Shown here in pieces: positions 49,196-59,453 of a DNA stretch of 64,000 bases. Below the pieces are notes generated by a model, which made no database searches, had not been told where the DNA came from, and saw nothing but the letters and a program-made list of their open reading frames with translations. Numbering within the stretch: position 1 is the stretch's first letter; each line of letters begins with the position of its first letter. Position numbers and translations under genes: made by a program. Origin of the DNA: Bifidobacterium scardovii JCM 12489 = DSM 13734 (GTDB taxonomy: Bacteria > Actinomycetota > Actinomycetes > Actinomycetales > Bifidobacteriaceae). The DNA lies in NCBI RefSeq assembly GCF_001042635.1, contig NZ_AP012331.1:1488001-1552000 (forward strand). The letters are read 5' to 3'.

Positions 49196-49258
49196 CAGAC
49201 CTGATCGCCGACGACGCCTTGGCGCTCGCGATCCTGCCGTGATCCGTTCCCTGACGCG

Positions 49259-49296
49259 ACCGGCCCCGTACCGCGGCGGTGCGGTACGGGGCCGGT
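49259..49296 (-). terminator. Strong hairpin after the LysR gene
   Basis: A perfect 16-bp stem, ACCGGCCCCGTACCGC (49259-49274) with GCGGTACGGGGCCGGT (49281-49296), and a 6-base loop. It lies 31 bases beyond the LysR stop on the minus strand. There is no T-run. Confidence 0.75.
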
Positions 49297-49326
49297 TCCT
49301 CTGCTGCCTGTCGGCTCGGCGCGCCG

Positions 49327-50250
49327 TCAGTCGATGAGCTTGTAGCCGTGGTCGGCGACCACGGACTTGAGCCTGTCGAGATAGGTTTCGGCGGCCTTGG
49401 AGAGCTTGGCGCGCTCGTTGGTGATCCAGCCGACCAGCATCGTCTCGTCGGTGTCGAGCGGCACGGTGACGATCTTCTCGTTGTTGAGGTCGCCGTTGTC
49501 GATGCCGGTGCACACCGTGTAGCCGTTGAGGCCGATGATGAAGTTGAGGATCGTGGCGCGGTCGGTCACGTTGATCTGCTTGGGGGAGTAGTCGGGCCAG
49601 ACCGCCTCCTCGTAGAAGTAGAACGAGCCCTCCTCGCCCTGCTCGTACTGCAGGAACGGGTACGGCTTGAGGTCGTCCATGGTGACGACCTTCTTGCCGG
49701 CCAGCGGGTTGTCGCGCGAGATGAACACGTGCAACGGGGCGCGGAACAGCGGGTGGAACTCGAGGTGCTTCTCGCGCAGCATCTTGCCGAGCACGTCCTT
49801 GTTGAAGTCGGACAGGTAGAGGATGCCGATCTCCGACTGCATGTTCGCCACCTGGTTGATGATGTCCTTGGTGCGGGTCTCGCGGATCGAGAACTCGTAC
49901 TCGTCGGACCGGGTGCCGTTGATCATCTCGACGAAGGCCTCGACCGCGAACATGTAGTGCTGCGTGGACACCGAGCACAGCTGCTTGCGCGGCTTCGCGT
50001 TCTTGTAGCGCTCCTCGAGCAGCGCCGCTTGGTCGAGCACCTGGCGCGCGTAGGTGAGGAACTCCGCGCCGTCCACGGTCAGGGCGATGCCCTGCGACGA
50101 GCGCGTGAAGATCTCGATGCCCAGCTCGTTCTCCAGCTCCTTGACCGAGGAGCTCAGCGCGGGTTGGGATACGTACAGTTCGTGCGAGGCCTCGTTCATG
50201 GACCCGCATTCGACGATTTTGACGATGTACTTGAGCTGCAGCAGTGTCAT
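49327..50250 (-). CDS. LysR-family transcriptional regulator
   Basis: A 307-residue LTTR. The N-terminal winged helix has LQLKYIVKIVECGSMNEAS, then LYVSQPALSSSVKELE; the C-terminal domain is a periplasmic-binding-like effector domain. It is encoded after an aminotransferase and an amino-acid ABC transporter on the same strand, so it may regulate them in response to an amino acid or sulfur compound. The upstream gap of 78 bases could carry its own promoter. Confidence 0.9.
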   Translation of the reverse strand: MTLLQLKYIVKIVECGSMNEASHELYVSQPALSSSVKELENELGIEIFTRSSQGIALTVDGAEFLTYARQVLDQAALLEERYKNAKPRKQLCSVSTQHYMFAVEAFVEMINGTRSDEYEFSIRETRTKDIINQVANMQSEIGILYLSDFNKDVLGKMLREKHLEFHPLFRAPLHVFISRDNPLAGKKVVTMDDLKPYPFLQYEQGEEGSFYFYEEAVWPDYSPKQINVTDRATILNFIIGLNGYTVCTGIDNGDLNNEKIVTVPLDTDETMLVGWITNERAKLSKAAETYLDRLKSVVADHGYKLID

Positions 50251-50328
50251 AGCTTCAATTTATACATCATCGCGCTTACAAGCAGCGCGCTTATACCCCC
50301 TCGCGCGGGCCTGCCGGTCCCTCGCCGG

Positions 50329-51420
50329 TCACGTGGCCCGCAGCGCGCCCGCCATGCGCTCGAACACCTGTTCGAGCCGGTCGCGGTCGCGGTACGCGCC
50401 CTGGCTGACGCGGATGTACCCGGCGCCGGTCTTCCCGTAATGCGATCCCGGCTGGACGGCGATGCCCCGTTCGGCCAGCCGGCGGGTCACCGCATCCCCG
50501 CCGCCCAGCGCGGACACGTCCAGCCATGACAGGAACCCGCTTTCGATCGGCGACACGCGCACGCCCGGCACGCCGCCGAGGATACGCCCGACCAGCGCGG
50601 CTCGGGCGCGGAAGTCCTCCGTGATCGGCCCGAGCAGGCTGTCGTCGTCCAGGGCGGCCTCGGCGGCGAGCTGGCACAGGGACGCGGTGGCCCCGAGCCG
50701 GTCCTCCGCCAGCGGGCGCAGCCGGCCCATGACCGGCTCCGTGCCGATCAGCGCGCCGACGCGCAGCCCGCTTAGTCCGTACCCTTTGGAGAAGGAGCGC
50801 ACGGTCAGCGTCCGGTCGGCCAGGCCGGGAACCGAACGCAGGCTGACATAGGGGCGGTCGACGAGGATATGGTCGGCGAACGCCTCGTCGTTGACCACGA
50901 GCAGCCCGTGGCGCGCGGCGACCCTGCCGATCGCCTCGGCCGAGCCGCGGGTCAGCACCGTGGTCGTCGGGTTGAGCGGGTTCGCCAGCACCAGGCCGCG
51001 CGTGCGTTCCGTGACCAGCGCCTCCAGCGCGTCCTCGTCGATCTGCCATCCGTCGCCGGCGCGCAGCGTGAGGGGGACCGGCGTCAGGCCGAGCCCGGCG
51101 CAGTCGGAGAGATAGTCGGGGAAGCCTGGATCGGTGACGATGATCTCGTCGCCGCGCCCGAAGAGCACCGACATCGCGAAATACAGTCCGGTGGCCGATC
51201 CGGCGGTCACGATCACCTGATTGGCGTGCGGCGCGACGGTCGCGCTCGCCGGGAAGCGCGCCGCGATCGCCTCGCGCAGCGAGGGTAGGCCAAGCGCGTC
51301 GGTGTAGTGCGCCGCGAGCCCGCCGTCCAGATGGCGGGTGATGGCCTCGCGCACGGAGCCGGGCAGCCGCCCGTCCGGATAGTACGGGTCGGCCCAGGTC
51401 AGCAGGTCGTTGGCGCTCAT
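50329..51420 (-). CDS. PLP-dependent class I/II aminotransferase
   Basis: A 363-residue fold-type I enzyme. The PLP lysine is K212 in SFSKGYGLSGLR; NPLNPTT provides the PLP-ring Asn (N150) and D178 in VNDEAF binds the pyridine nitrogen. R220 binds the phosphate. AAAGGAG precedes the ATG at 51420; longer frames are not supported. It lies between an amino-acid importer and a LysR regulator, which suggests use of the imported amino acid. The specific substrate is unknown; C-S lyase activity is an alternative. Confidence 0.88.
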   Translation of the reverse strand: MSANDLLTWADPYYPDGRLPGSVREAITRHLDGGLAAHYTDALGLPSLREAIAARFPASATVAPHANQVIVTAGSATGLYFAMSVLFGRGDEIIVTDPGFPDYLSDCAGLGLTPVPLTLRAGDGWQIDEDALEALVTERTRGLVLANPLNPTTTVLTRGSAEAIGRVAARHGLLVVNDEAFADHILVDRPYVSLRSVPGLADRTLTVRSFSKGYGLSGLRVGALIGTEPVMGRLRPLAEDRLGATASLCQLAAEAALDDDSLLGPITEDFRARAALVGRILGGVPGVRVSPIESGFLSWLDVSALGGGDAVTRRLAERGIAVQPGSHYGKTGAGYIRVSQGAYRDRDRLEQVFERMAGALRAT

Positions 51421-51484
51421 CGGAGCTCCTTTCTTGCTTGCCGCATGCACTGGCGGGAGGTGATGCGTGGCAGGAGGGATCGGC

Positions 51485-51610
51485 ATGCTCCCGCCGGCGG
51501 GAGCTGGCTCGCGAAGCGAGACTGAGGGTGGTCGAGGGGTTGGCGTGTCGGTTTTATGTTTGGCTCCCCTCAGACCGCTTCGCGGCCAGTTCCCCTCAGA
51601 GAGGGGAGCC
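51485..51610. repeat. REP-like repeats, copies H1 and H2
   Basis: H1 (51485-51533, plus) has CTCCCGCCGGCGGGAG, then a CTCGCGAAGCGAG hairpin and ACTGAGGGTGGTC tail. H2 (51562-51610, minus) has GGCTCCCCTCA, ACCGCTTCGCGGCC and CCCCTCAGAGAGGGG. The two are in opposite orientation within the aminotransferase-ATPase spacer. Confidence 0.75.
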
Positions 51611-51642
51611 AGACATGGTCAAAGAATTGACGGCACAGACCG

Positions 51643-52407
51643 CTAGTTGGCGTTGAGCGGGTTGAGCACGCGGCTGAGGAACGCGCGCGTGCGCTCGTGG
51701 CGCGGGTGCTCGAGCACGTCGCCGGGCGCACCCTGCTCGACGATCACGCCGCCGTCGAGGAACACCACGCGGTCGGCCACCTGCCGGGCGAACGACATCT
51801 CGTGGGTCACTACGAGCATCGTCCACCCCGCGTCGGCGAGGTTGCGCATCACGCCGAGCACGTCGCCGACGACCTCCGGGTCCAAGGCGCTCGTCGGCTC
51901 GTCGAACAGCAGCAGCTGGGGATGCAGGGCGAGCGCCCTGGCGATGCCGACGCGCTGCTGCTGGCCGCCGGACAGCTCGTACGGGTAGGCGTTCTCACGG
52001 CCTTCGAGCCCCATGTCCTTGAGCAGCCTGATGCCCTCGGCGTCGGCGTCCTCGGGGCTGCGCCCCTTCGCGGTCACCGGCCCCTCGGTCACGTTCTCCA
52101 AAGCGGTCATGTGCGGAAAGAGGTTGTGCTGCTGGAACACGAACCCCGATTTCGCGGTGAGCCGGCGCAGCAGCCGGTCGTCGGGCCGCCGCCCGTAGTC
52201 CACGGTCACGTCCCCGACGCGGATCACGCCCCCGTCGGGGATCTCCAGGCCGGCGACCGCCCGCAGGAACGTCGTCTTGCCCGATCCCGAAGGACCGATG
52301 AGCACGGTGACCGTGCCCGCGCTCACCTGCAGGTCCACGTCCCTGAGCACGTGGTTGTCGCCGAATTGCTTGCGCACGCCGTGCGCGTCCAGCAGTGTGT
52401 CGTTCAT
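51643..52407 (-). CDS. Polar amino-acid ABC transporter ATP-binding protein
   Basis: A 254-residue ATPase of the GlnQ/HisP/TcyC class. Walker A is GPSGSGKTT, the signature LSGGQQQR and Walker [13 protein letters not shown]. The start at 52407 gives [11 protein letters not shown]; longer upstream frames overlap the permease gene. It is the third gene of the SBP-permease-ATPase operon, and the next gene downstream is an aminotransferase. Confidence 0.93.
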   Translation of the reverse strand: MNDTLLDAHGVRKQFGDNHVLRDVDLQVSAGTVTVLIGPSGSGKTTFLRAVAGLEIPDGGVIRVGDVTVDYGRRPDDRLLRRLTAKSGFVFQQHNLFPHMTALENVTEGPVTAKGRSPEDADAEGIRLLKDMGLEGRENAYPYELSGGQQQRVGIARALALHPQLLLFDEPTSALDPEVVGDVLGVMRNLADAGWTMLVVTHEMSFARQVADRVVFLDGGVIVEQGAPGDVLEHPRHERTRAFLSRVLNPLNAN

Positions 52408-52451
52408 GATGATGTGTTGCTCCGATCTTGTCCGTAATCCGTGCCCGGCCG

Positions 52452-53129
52452 TCACGAGGCCTTCGCGTACGTGCGGTCCAGCCGCTCCTCGAGCCGCTTC
52501 TGCGCGAACGACAACGGCGTGCAGATGATCCAGTAGATGATCGCGGCGACGATGTACACGGTGGTGAACTCGTAGGTCGGCGTGGCGATGCGCTGGGCCT
52601 CGCGCAGCATCTCCGTGACCATGACGATCGAGGTGAGCGACGTGTCCTTGACCAGGCCGATGAAGGTGTTCGACAGGGGCGCTACCGAGATGCGGAACGC
52701 CTGCGGCAGGATGATGCGCCGCAGCGACTGCATGCGGTCCAGCCCGATGATGCGCGCCGCCTCCCACTGGCCCTGCGGCACGGCGTTGATGGAGCCGCGG
52801 ATCGTCTCGCCCGCGTATCCGGCCACGTTGAGCGACAGGGCGAGGATGGCGCTGGTGGCCGGCGGGATCGTGATGCCGGTCAGCGCCGGCAGCACGTAGA
52901 ACGGCAGGTACAGCTGGATGAGCAGGGGCGTGCCGCGGATGACCGACACGAATGCGGTGCCGATCGCCTTGGCCACCGGGTTGCGCGACAGCTTCGCCAT
53001 CGCCACGAACACCGCCAGCACGAGTCCGATCGCGAACGAGACGACCGCCATCGGCAGCGAGACCAGCAGTCCCTTCTGGATCAGCGGCCACCAGGAATGC
53101 ATGGCCAGGGGTACGTCGAATATCTGCAT
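52452..53129 (-). CDS. Polar amino-acid ABC transporter permease
   Basis: A 225-residue membrane protein of the HisM/TcyB class with about five membrane segments. The EAA-loop motif is [22 protein letters not shown], split here as [14 protein letters not shown] and IIGLDRMQ. The size and order (SBP, permease, ATPase) fit a homodimeric permease. The cystine/cysteine family is a plausible substrate class by overall resemblance. Confidence 0.92.
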   Translation of the reverse strand: MQIFDVPLAMHSWWPLIQKGLLVSLPMAVVSFAIGLVLAVFVAMAKLSRNPVAKAIGTAFVSVIRGTPLLIQLYLPFYVLPALTGITIPPATSAILALSLNVAGYAGETIRGSINAVPQGQWEAARIIGLDRMQSLRRIILPQAFRISVAPLSNTFIGLVKDTSLTSIVMVTEMLREAQRIATPTYEFTTVYIVAAIIYWIICTPLSFAQKRLEERLDRTYAKAS

Positions 53130-53206
53130 GAGCCCATCCTTTGTATGGCTGTGGTGGTGTGTGGCTGTTATATGGTCCGCGCGCCGGCACGGGCGCCGGC
53201 GGTGGC

Positions 53207-54094
53207 CTACTTGGAGATGTCCTCGCCGAAGTACTTCTCGCCGAGCTTGGCGAGCGTGCCGTCGGCGCGCAGCGCGTCGATCGCCTTGTTGACCGGCTCG
53301 GCCAGCCCGGAGCCCTTGCGGAACGCGAAGCCCTGCTCGAGCTTGGTGGCGGTGTCGGTGGCCGCGATCCTGATGTTCGCGTTGCCGGTGGTCTTGAGGT
53401 AGTCCTTGGCGGCGAGCTTGTCGTTGACCGTCAGGTCCACGCGCTTCTGCTCGATGGCCGCGACGGACTCGGAGAACCCGGGCACCGTCTGCACCTTGGC
53501 GCCGTGCTCCTCGGCGATCTGGCGCCAGTTGGAGCCCTCGGTCTGGGCGGCCGAACGCCCCTTGATGTCGTCGATGCCGGAGATGCCGGTCTCGTCGGCG
53601 CGCGTGATGACGACCGGGTAGGACACGGCGTAGGTCTTGGTCAGCTCGTACTTCTGCTCGCGCTCCGGGGTGATCTGCACCTGGTTGGCGATGCCGTCGT
53701 AGTGGCTGCTCTCCAGGCCGGCGAAGATGCCGTCGTACTGGGTCTCCACGAACTTGGCCTTGACGCCGAGCTTCGCGGCCACGGCCTTCGCCACCTCGAT
53801 GTCGTAGCCGGTCAGCTCGCCGGTGGACTGGTCATGGTAGGAGAACGGCGAATAGGTGCCCTCGGTGCCGAACGAGATGGTGCCGTTGAGCTTCTTGACG
53901 GCCGGGTCGTCGGCCAGGGCGGCGTCCTTGCCCGTGTTCGTCGACGCCGACGCGGTCGGCGCGCCCGCGCCGCCGGACAGCGATCGCACGACGAATACGC
54001 CCGCGACGACGACGATCACCGCGACGATCGCGGCGATGATGATGGAGGTGCGCTGCTTGCGGCGCCTGCTGGCGCCCGGGGTGATGTCGGCCAT
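53207..54094 (-). CDS. Polar amino-acid ABC transporter substrate-binding protein
   Basis: A 295-residue family-3 solute-binding protein. Residues 17-37 form an N-terminal membrane anchor rather than a lipobox, since no cysteine follows, and the linker is Ala/Ser/Thr-rich. Family marks are [28 protein letters not shown] and the later DYLKTTGN region. It has the ligand-pocket shape of cystine/glutamine-type binding proteins. The first gene of the operon. Confidence 0.9.
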   Translation of the reverse strand: MADITPGASRRRKQRTSIIIAAIVAVIVVVAGVFVVRSLSGGAGAPTASASTNTGKDAALADDPAVKKLNGTISFGTEGTYSPFSYHDQSTGELTGYDIEVAKAVAAKLGVKAKFVETQYDGIFAGLESSHYDGIANQVQITPEREQKYELTKTYAVSYPVVITRADETGISGIDDIKGRSAAQTEGSNWRQIAEEHGAKVQTVPGFSESVAAIEQKRVDLTVNDKLAAKDYLKTTGNANIRIAATDTATKLEQGFAFRKGSGLAEPVNKAIDALRADGTLAKLGEKYFGEDISK

Positions 54095-54429
54095 GTTCGG
54101 TTCCCTCTCTCGGTTCCTTGGGTCTGTCTGGTGATCTGCCTGCGACGGGCGCGCGGACGAACCCGCGCCCTCATCGCCTTGGTTAGCAGGGTATCGCGGC
54201 GAGGACGGCGAAGCGGCCGTCCCGTTATACGCAAAATCTATGGGCGGGTATCAGCGCCCGCCCGCGCCCGTCCGGATCGTCCCCGAGAACGACGCCCCCG
54301 TCCGCCCGTTTCGCTCCCCAGACCGATACCGGCGCCCGCCGCGGATCCGTATAGTCGGCATTACCCGGCCGGAGCCCGCCAACGCCGCGCTCCGGCCGCG
54401 CCGAGAGAACCGGGGAAAGGGACGCAACC
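54095..54429. other. Divergent region upstream of the amino-acid and VanZ-RDD genes
   Basis: A 335-base GC-rich gap. On the minus strand TGCGTATAAC (about 54222-54231) could be an extended -10 for the binding protein. No other signal is clear and no gene is supported. Confidence 0.35.
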
Positions 54430-55458
54430 ATGCCGTATCTGTCGTATCTGTCGCACTTTTCCCAGCCGTTCATGCTGGCGATCGCGCTGTGGCCGGTCCT
54501 GTCGTTCGCGCTGACCGTGCCGGTGCTCGCCATGCTCTACCACCGCGACAACCGGCTGACCCTGCCGGCGGCCCTGGCCGCCTACGGCACGGTGCTGTAC
54601 TTCATCGGCCTGCTGTGCCTCACGCTGTACCCGATGCCCGACGACCCGGCCGCCTACTGCGCCACCCACCACCTGTCGCCGCAGCTCGACCCGCTGCGCT
54701 TCATCGCCGACATCCGCACGGACGGGGCGAACGCGGTCATGCAGATACTGATGAACATCGTGTTCTTCCTGCCCTTGGGCTACATCACCCGCCGCGTGTT
54801 CCGCTGGCGCATGCGCGCCGCGCTGCCGTTCGCGTTCGCCGCGTCGCTGGCGGTGGAGACGCTGCAGCTGACCGGGGTTCTCGGCATCTACCCGTGCGCC
54901 TACCGGTTCTTCGACGTCGACGACCTGCTCGCGAATACGCTGGGCGCCGCGCTCGGATTCGGTGCGGCCACGCTCGTCGACCGCCTGTTCCCGCCGCGCG
55001 CGGCCGACACGGCCACGACCGCCAACCCGGGATTCGTCCGCCGCTGCGTCGCCTTCGCGATCGACATGGCGCTGACCGCGCTCGCCGCCGTCCCGGCCGC
55101 CATGCTGGTCTCGGTCGCCTACACGGCCATCGCCTACGGCTCGCTCGACGTCTGGCACACATGGGAGCTCGTCGGCGGCTGGACGATCGGCGACCTGACC
55201 ATGCTGGCCTCGCTCGCCGTATTCGAATGGGCGATCCCGTGGCGGCGCGGCGGGCGCACGCTCGGCGGCAGCTACACGCGCATGACCTGCGAGACCAGGG
55301 CACGCGCCGGATGGCGCCGCACGGTGTTCTACGCCGCCCGGTTCGCCGTGCTGGCGATGATCGTGTTCGGGGGACACCTGCCCCTGACCGGCACCCTCGT
55401 GCTCGCGCTCGCCGTGTTCTGGATCGTTGCGAGGAAGATGCCCTACGACCTGATCTGA
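54430..55458 (+). CDS. VanZ-like domain fused to an RDD-like membrane domain
   Basis: A 342-residue membrane protein. Residues ~45-185 look like a VanZ domain (FFLPLGYITRRV; AASLAVETLQL; FFDVDDLLANTLGA). Residues ~200-342 look like an RDD domain: FVRRCVAFAIDMALTAL has the characteristic Arg-x-x-Ala/Asp-x-x-Asp helix, and GRTLGGSYTRM follows the second half. VanZ proteins are linked to teicoplanin resistance in enterococci, but most family members have no known role. The ATG is preceded by GGGAAAGGGACG. Confidence 0.82.
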   Translation: MPYLSYLSHFSQPFMLAIALWPVLSFALTVPVLAMLYHRDNRLTLPAALAAYGTVLYFIGLLCLTLYPMPDDPAAYCATHHLSPQLDPLRFIADIRTDGANAVMQILMNIVFFLPLGYITRRVFRWRMRAALPFAFAASLAVETLQLTGVLGIYPCAYRFFDVDDLLANTLGAALGFGAATLVDRLFPPRAADTATTANPGFVRRCVAFAIDMALTALAAVPAAMLVSVAYTAIAYGSLDVWHTWELVGGWTIGDLTMLASLAVFEWAIPWRRGGRTLGGSYTRMTCETRARAGWRRTVFYAARFAVLAMIVFGGHLPLTGTLVLALAVFWIVARKMPYDLI

Positions 55459-55599
55459 GCGTACGATCCGCCGCCATGGCCGCCCGCCGGGACCGGCGGC
55501 GCCCGCGGCCATGGGCGGGGCACCCCCTTGGCGCACCCGTTCTGCTAATCTTGGCCTTGCGTCGCGGCGCGCCGGAAGCGCCGCAAGAGGAGAGCTTAC

Positions 55600-57516
55600 G
55601 TGAACACGGTGAAGGAATTGCTGCGCCATGTCGGCGGGTACCGGCGGGATTCGCTGCTGACGCCGATGTGGATGATCGCCGAGGTGGTGTGCGAGATGAT
55701 CATCCCGCTGCTGATGGCGGTGCTGATCGACCAAGGCGTCGAAAAGGGCGATATGGGGGTGATCGCGCGCACCGCAGACATCATGGTGTGCGTGGCGCTC
55801 GTCGGCCTGTTCGTCGGGTGCATGGGATCGGTGTTCGGCTCGCGCGCCTCCGCCGGCCTCGCCAGGAACCTGCGCCAGGACCAGTACGACAACATCCAGA
55901 CCTTCTCGTTCTCGAACATCGACCGGTTCTCCACGCCGAGCCTGGTCACCAGGCTCACCACCGACGTGATGAACATCCAGAACGCGTACATGATGATCCT
56001 GAGGATGGTGCCGCGCGCGTTCTCGAGCCTGATCATCGCCATGTGCATGGCGTTCGTCGTCTCCGGCACGATGGCGCTGATCTATCTCGGCGCGGTCGTG
56101 GTGCTGGGCGTGGTGCTCGGCGTGCTCATGTCGATCGCGGCAAGGTACTTCCGCCGCGCGTTCCCCGAATACGACGCAATGAACGAGTCGGTCGAGGAGA
56201 ACGTGACCGCGATACGCACGGTCAAGTCGTTCGCCCGCGAGGACATGCAGACCAGCGTGTTCAAGGCCACGTCGAAGCGCATCTACGACATCTTCCTCAA
56301 GGCCGAGCTGGTGCTCGCGGCCGTCGACCCGATCATCCAGACCACCGTGTGGGGGTGCCTGCTGCTCATCAGCTGGGTCGGCTCGCACCTGATCGTGCAG
56401 GACCGGCTCACCACCGGCGATCTGACCAGCCTGCTCATGTACTGCATGAACATCCTCATGAGCCTGGTCATGCTGTCGATGACCGTCGTGATGATCACCA
56501 TGTCGTCGGCGAGCGCGCGGCGCATCGTCGAGGTGCTGGTCGAGCGCGACGACATGCCCGTCGCCGCCCATCCGGTCACCGAGGTGGCCGACGGCTCGAT
56601 CGAATTCAGCCATGTCGACTTCGCCTATCCTGCCGTCGTCCTGTCCGAGCACGATCCGGCCGCGAGGCGTCGCGCCGAGGCGACGCGGCGGCTGGGTTCG
56701 CGCGGCCCGGAGAACGTGCTCGACGACATCGACCTGACGATCCCGTCCGGTGCGGTGGTCGGCGTGATCGGCGGCACCGGGTCGTCGAAGACCACGCTCG
56801 TCAACCTCATCCCGCGCCTGTACGACGTCACCGACGGCTCTCTTAAAGTCGGCGGCGTCGACGTGCGCGACTACGACCGCGGCGCGCTGCGCGACAACGT
56901 GGCCGTCGTGCTGCAGAACAACGTGCTGTTTTCCGGCACGATCCTGAGCAATCTGCGCTGGGGCGACCCCGGCGCCACCGTCGAGGACTGCCGTCGCGCG
57001 TGCCGCATCGCCTGCGCCGACGAGTTCATCGACCGGCTGCCGGACGGCTACGAGTCGGTCGTCGAGCAGGGAGGGCAGAACTTCTCCGGCGGCCAGAAGC
57101 AGCGGCTGTGCATCGCCCGCGCGCTGCTCAAGAACCCGAAGGTGCTGATCCTCGACGATTCCACGTCGGCCGTCGACACGGGCACCGACGCGCGGATCAG
57201 GCGCGCGTTCGCCAGCCGGATGCCCGGCGTGACGAAGATCATCATCGCGCAGCGCCTCTCGAGCGTCGAGGATGCCGACATGATCGTCGTGCTCGACGGC
57301 GGCCGGATCAACGGCGTCGGCACGCACGCCGAGCTGCTGGCCTCCAACGAGATCTACCGCAGCATCCACGAGCTGCAGACCCGCGGCGGCGGCGACTTCG
57401 ACGAGGACGGCTTCGACCGGCTCGCGCCGGACGGCGGGGATGGAGAACGCGACGGCGGCGTGGACGGCGAAGCGCCCGCCGCGCAGGAGAGGACCGAGGA
57501 AGGGGAGGTGCGCTGA
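55600..57516 (+). CDS. ABC exporter half-transporter, degenerate ATP site
   Basis: A 638-residue permease-ATPase. The membrane part has six predicted helices and the ATPase has Walker A GGTGSSKTT (391-399, K397), signature FSGGQKQR and Walker B LILDDSTSAVD. The residue after the Walker B Asp is D520, where the catalytic Glu normally is. The GTG start has AAGAGGAGAG upstream. It overlaps the second half-transporter by one base. The C-terminal tail of 70 residues is acidic and glycine-rich. Together they form an MdlAB/TM287-288-like heterodimer. Confidence 0.93.
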   Translation: MNTVKELLRHVGGYRRDSLLTPMWMIAEVVCEMIIPLLMAVLIDQGVEKGDMGVIARTADIMVCVALVGLFVGCMGSVFGSRASAGLARNLRQDQYDNIQTFSFSNIDRFSTPSLVTRLTTDVMNIQNAYMMILRMVPRAFSSLIIAMCMAFVVSGTMALIYLGAVVVLGVVLGVLMSIAARYFRRAFPEYDAMNESVEENVTAIRTVKSFAREDMQTSVFKATSKRIYDIFLKAELVLAAVDPIIQTTVWGCLLLISWVGSHLIVQDRLTTGDLTSLLMYCMNILMSLVMLSMTVVMITMSSASARRIVEVLVERDDMPVAAHPVTEVADGSIEFSHVDFAYPAVVLSEHDPAARRRAEATRRLGSRGPENVLDDIDLTIPSGAVVGVIGGTGSSKTTLVNLIPRLYDVTDGSLKVGGVDVRDYDRGALRDNVAVVLQNNVLFSGTILSNLRWGDPGATVEDCRRACRIACADEFIDRLPDGYESVVEQGGQNFSGGQKQRLCIARALLKNPKVLILDDSTSAVDTGTDARIRRAFASRMPGVTKIIIAQRLSSVEDADMIVVLDGGRINGVGTHAELLASNEIYRSIHELQTRGGGDFDEDGFDRLAPDGGDGERDGGVDGEAPAAQERTEEGEVR

Positions 57517-59453
57517 TGCCCGGACCACGCAATGCCGGCCGCATGGCCGCGGGAGCCAAGCAGGGGCGCGAGCTCGACCATCCGTTCCGCACCTTCATGC
57601 GGCTGATGCGCTTCGTGCTGTCCCTGTACGGATGGCAGTACTGCGTCGTGATCGCGATGATCGTCGTGACGATCTTCGCGTCGGTGCGCGGCAATCTGTT
57701 CTTCCAGACGCTCATCGACGACTACATCATGCCCATGGTCACCACCGGCGACCACGATTTCGCGCCCCTGCTCGGCGCGATCGGCGCCATGGCGGCCCTG
57801 TACGCGGCGGGCATCGCCGCCTCGGCGGTCAGCGCGGTGATGAAGGCCTTCGTCACGCAGGGCTTCATGATGAAGCTCAGGAACCGCATGTTCTCGCATA
57901 TGCAGCGGCTGCCGCTCGGCTATTTCGACACCAATTCGCGCGGCGACGTGATGAGCCTGTACACCAACGACATCGACACGCTGCGCCAGATGGTCTCGCA
58001 GTCGGTGCCGCAGATCATCAACTCGGTGATCTCGATCGCGATGGTGCTGGTGAGCATGATCTACCTGAGCGTGCCGCTGACCGTGGTGGTGCTCGTCGTC
58101 TCGGGCGTCATGGTGTGGACCACGAAGGTCCTCACCGGCAAGTCCGGCACGTTCTTCTCGCGCCAGCAGAAGTCGGTCGGCGCGCTCAACGGCTATGTCG
58201 AGGAGATGATGAGCGGGCAGAAGGTCGTCAAGGTGTTCACGCACGAGCAGGCCGCCAAACGGGACTTCCGCGCGCTCAACGACCGGCTGTACGAGGCCTC
58301 GAACAACGCGAACAAGTTCTCCGGGTTCCTCGGGCCGATCAACAACCAGCTTGGCTACGTGGCGTACGTGCTGTGCGCGCTGGTCGGCGGCGCGCTGGCC
58401 GTCAGCGGCGCCACGGGGCTCACGCTCGGCGCGCTCGTCAGCTTCCTGACCTTCGTGAAGAGCTTCACGATGCCGATCAGCCAGGTCAGCCAGCAGCTCA
58501 ACGCGATCGTCATGGGCCTGGCCGGAGCGGACCGCATCTTCAAGCTGCTCGACCGCAGGGTCGAATCCGACGACGGCACGGTCACGCTGGTCAGCGTGCG
58601 CCGCGACGGCGAGGGGAACCTGGTCGAATCCGACCGGCGCACGGACCGGTGGGGGTGGAAGCCCGGGAGCCGGGAGGCCGGCGCCGCGGAACCGTCCGTC
58701 ATCGTGCCGATGCGCGGCGACATCCGGCTCAGGGACGTGAGCTTCGGCTACGTGCCGGGCAAGACGATCCTGCACGACATGTCGATGTTCGCCAAGCCGG
58801 GCCAGAAAATCGCGCTCGTGGGATCGACGGGCGCCGGCAAGACGACGATCACCAACCTGATCACCCGCTTCTACGACATCGACGCCGGGTCGATCACCTA
58901 CGACGGCATCGACATCGCGGACATCCGCAAGGCCGACCTGCGCCGGTCGCTGGGCATGGTGCTGCAGGACACGCACCTGTTCTCCGGGTCGATCATGGAG
59001 AACATCCGCTTCGGCCGTCTCGACGCCACCGACGAGGAGGTGATCGCCGCGGCGAAGCTCGCCAACGCGCACACCTTCATCGAACGGCTGCCCGGCGGGT
59101 ACGGCACGCAGCTGTCCGCGGACGGCGCGTCCCTGAGCCAGGGGCAGCGCCAGATGCTGGCGATCGCCCGCGCCGCGGTGGCCGATCCGCCGGCGCTGAT
59201 CCTCGACGAGGCGACCTCCTCGATCGACACGCGCACCGAAGCGCTGGTCCAGGAGGGCATGGACCAGCTCATGCGCGGCCGCACGACCTTCGTGATCGCG
59301 CACCGCCTCTCGACGATCCGCAACGCGGACTGCATCATGGTGATCGAGGCCGGGCGCATCATCGAACGCGGCACGCACGACGAGCTCATCGCCCAGCAGG
59401 GCCGGTACTACACGTTGTACACCGGGCTGAAGGGCGCCGGCGGGGCGGACTAG
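57516..59453 (+). CDS. ABC exporter half-transporter, canonical ATP site
   Basis: A 645-residue permease-ATPase. Walker A is GSTGAGKTT (436-444), Walker B LILDEATSSID with catalytic E565. Its signature is LSQGQ (540-544) instead of LSGGQ. In the heterodimer this signature faces the Walker A/B of the partner that lacks the Glu, making one site degenerate. It starts with a TGATG overlap, and its stop overlaps the convergent HAD gene by 4 bases. Such exporters often move drugs, lipids or peptides. The substrate is unknown. Confidence 0.93.
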   Translation: MPGPRNAGRMAAGAKQGRELDHPFRTFMRLMRFVLSLYGWQYCVVIAMIVVTIFASVRGNLFFQTLIDDYIMPMVTTGDHDFAPLLGAIGAMAALYAAGIAASAVSAVMKAFVTQGFMMKLRNRMFSHMQRLPLGYFDTNSRGDVMSLYTNDIDTLRQMVSQSVPQIINSVISIAMVLVSMIYLSVPLTVVVLVVSGVMVWTTKVLTGKSGTFFSRQQKSVGALNGYVEEMMSGQKVVKVFTHEQAAKRDFRALNDRLYEASNNANKFSGFLGPINNQLGYVAYVLCALVGGALAVSGATGLTLGALVSFLTFVKSFTMPISQVSQQLNAIVMGLAGADRIFKLLDRRVESDDGTVTLVSVRRDGEGNLVESDRRTDRWGWKPGSREAGAAEPSVIVPMRGDIRLRDVSFGYVPGKTILHDMSMFAKPGQKIALVGSTGAGKTTITNLITRFYDIDAGSITYDGIDIADIRKADLRRSLGMVLQDTHLFSGSIMENIRFGRLDATDEEVIAAAKLANAHTFIERLPGGYGTQLSADGASLSQGQRQMLAIARAAVADPPALILDEATSSIDTRTEALVQEGMDQLMRGRTTFVIAHRLSTIRNADCIMVIEAGRIIERGTHDELIAQQGRYYTLYTGLKGAGGAD

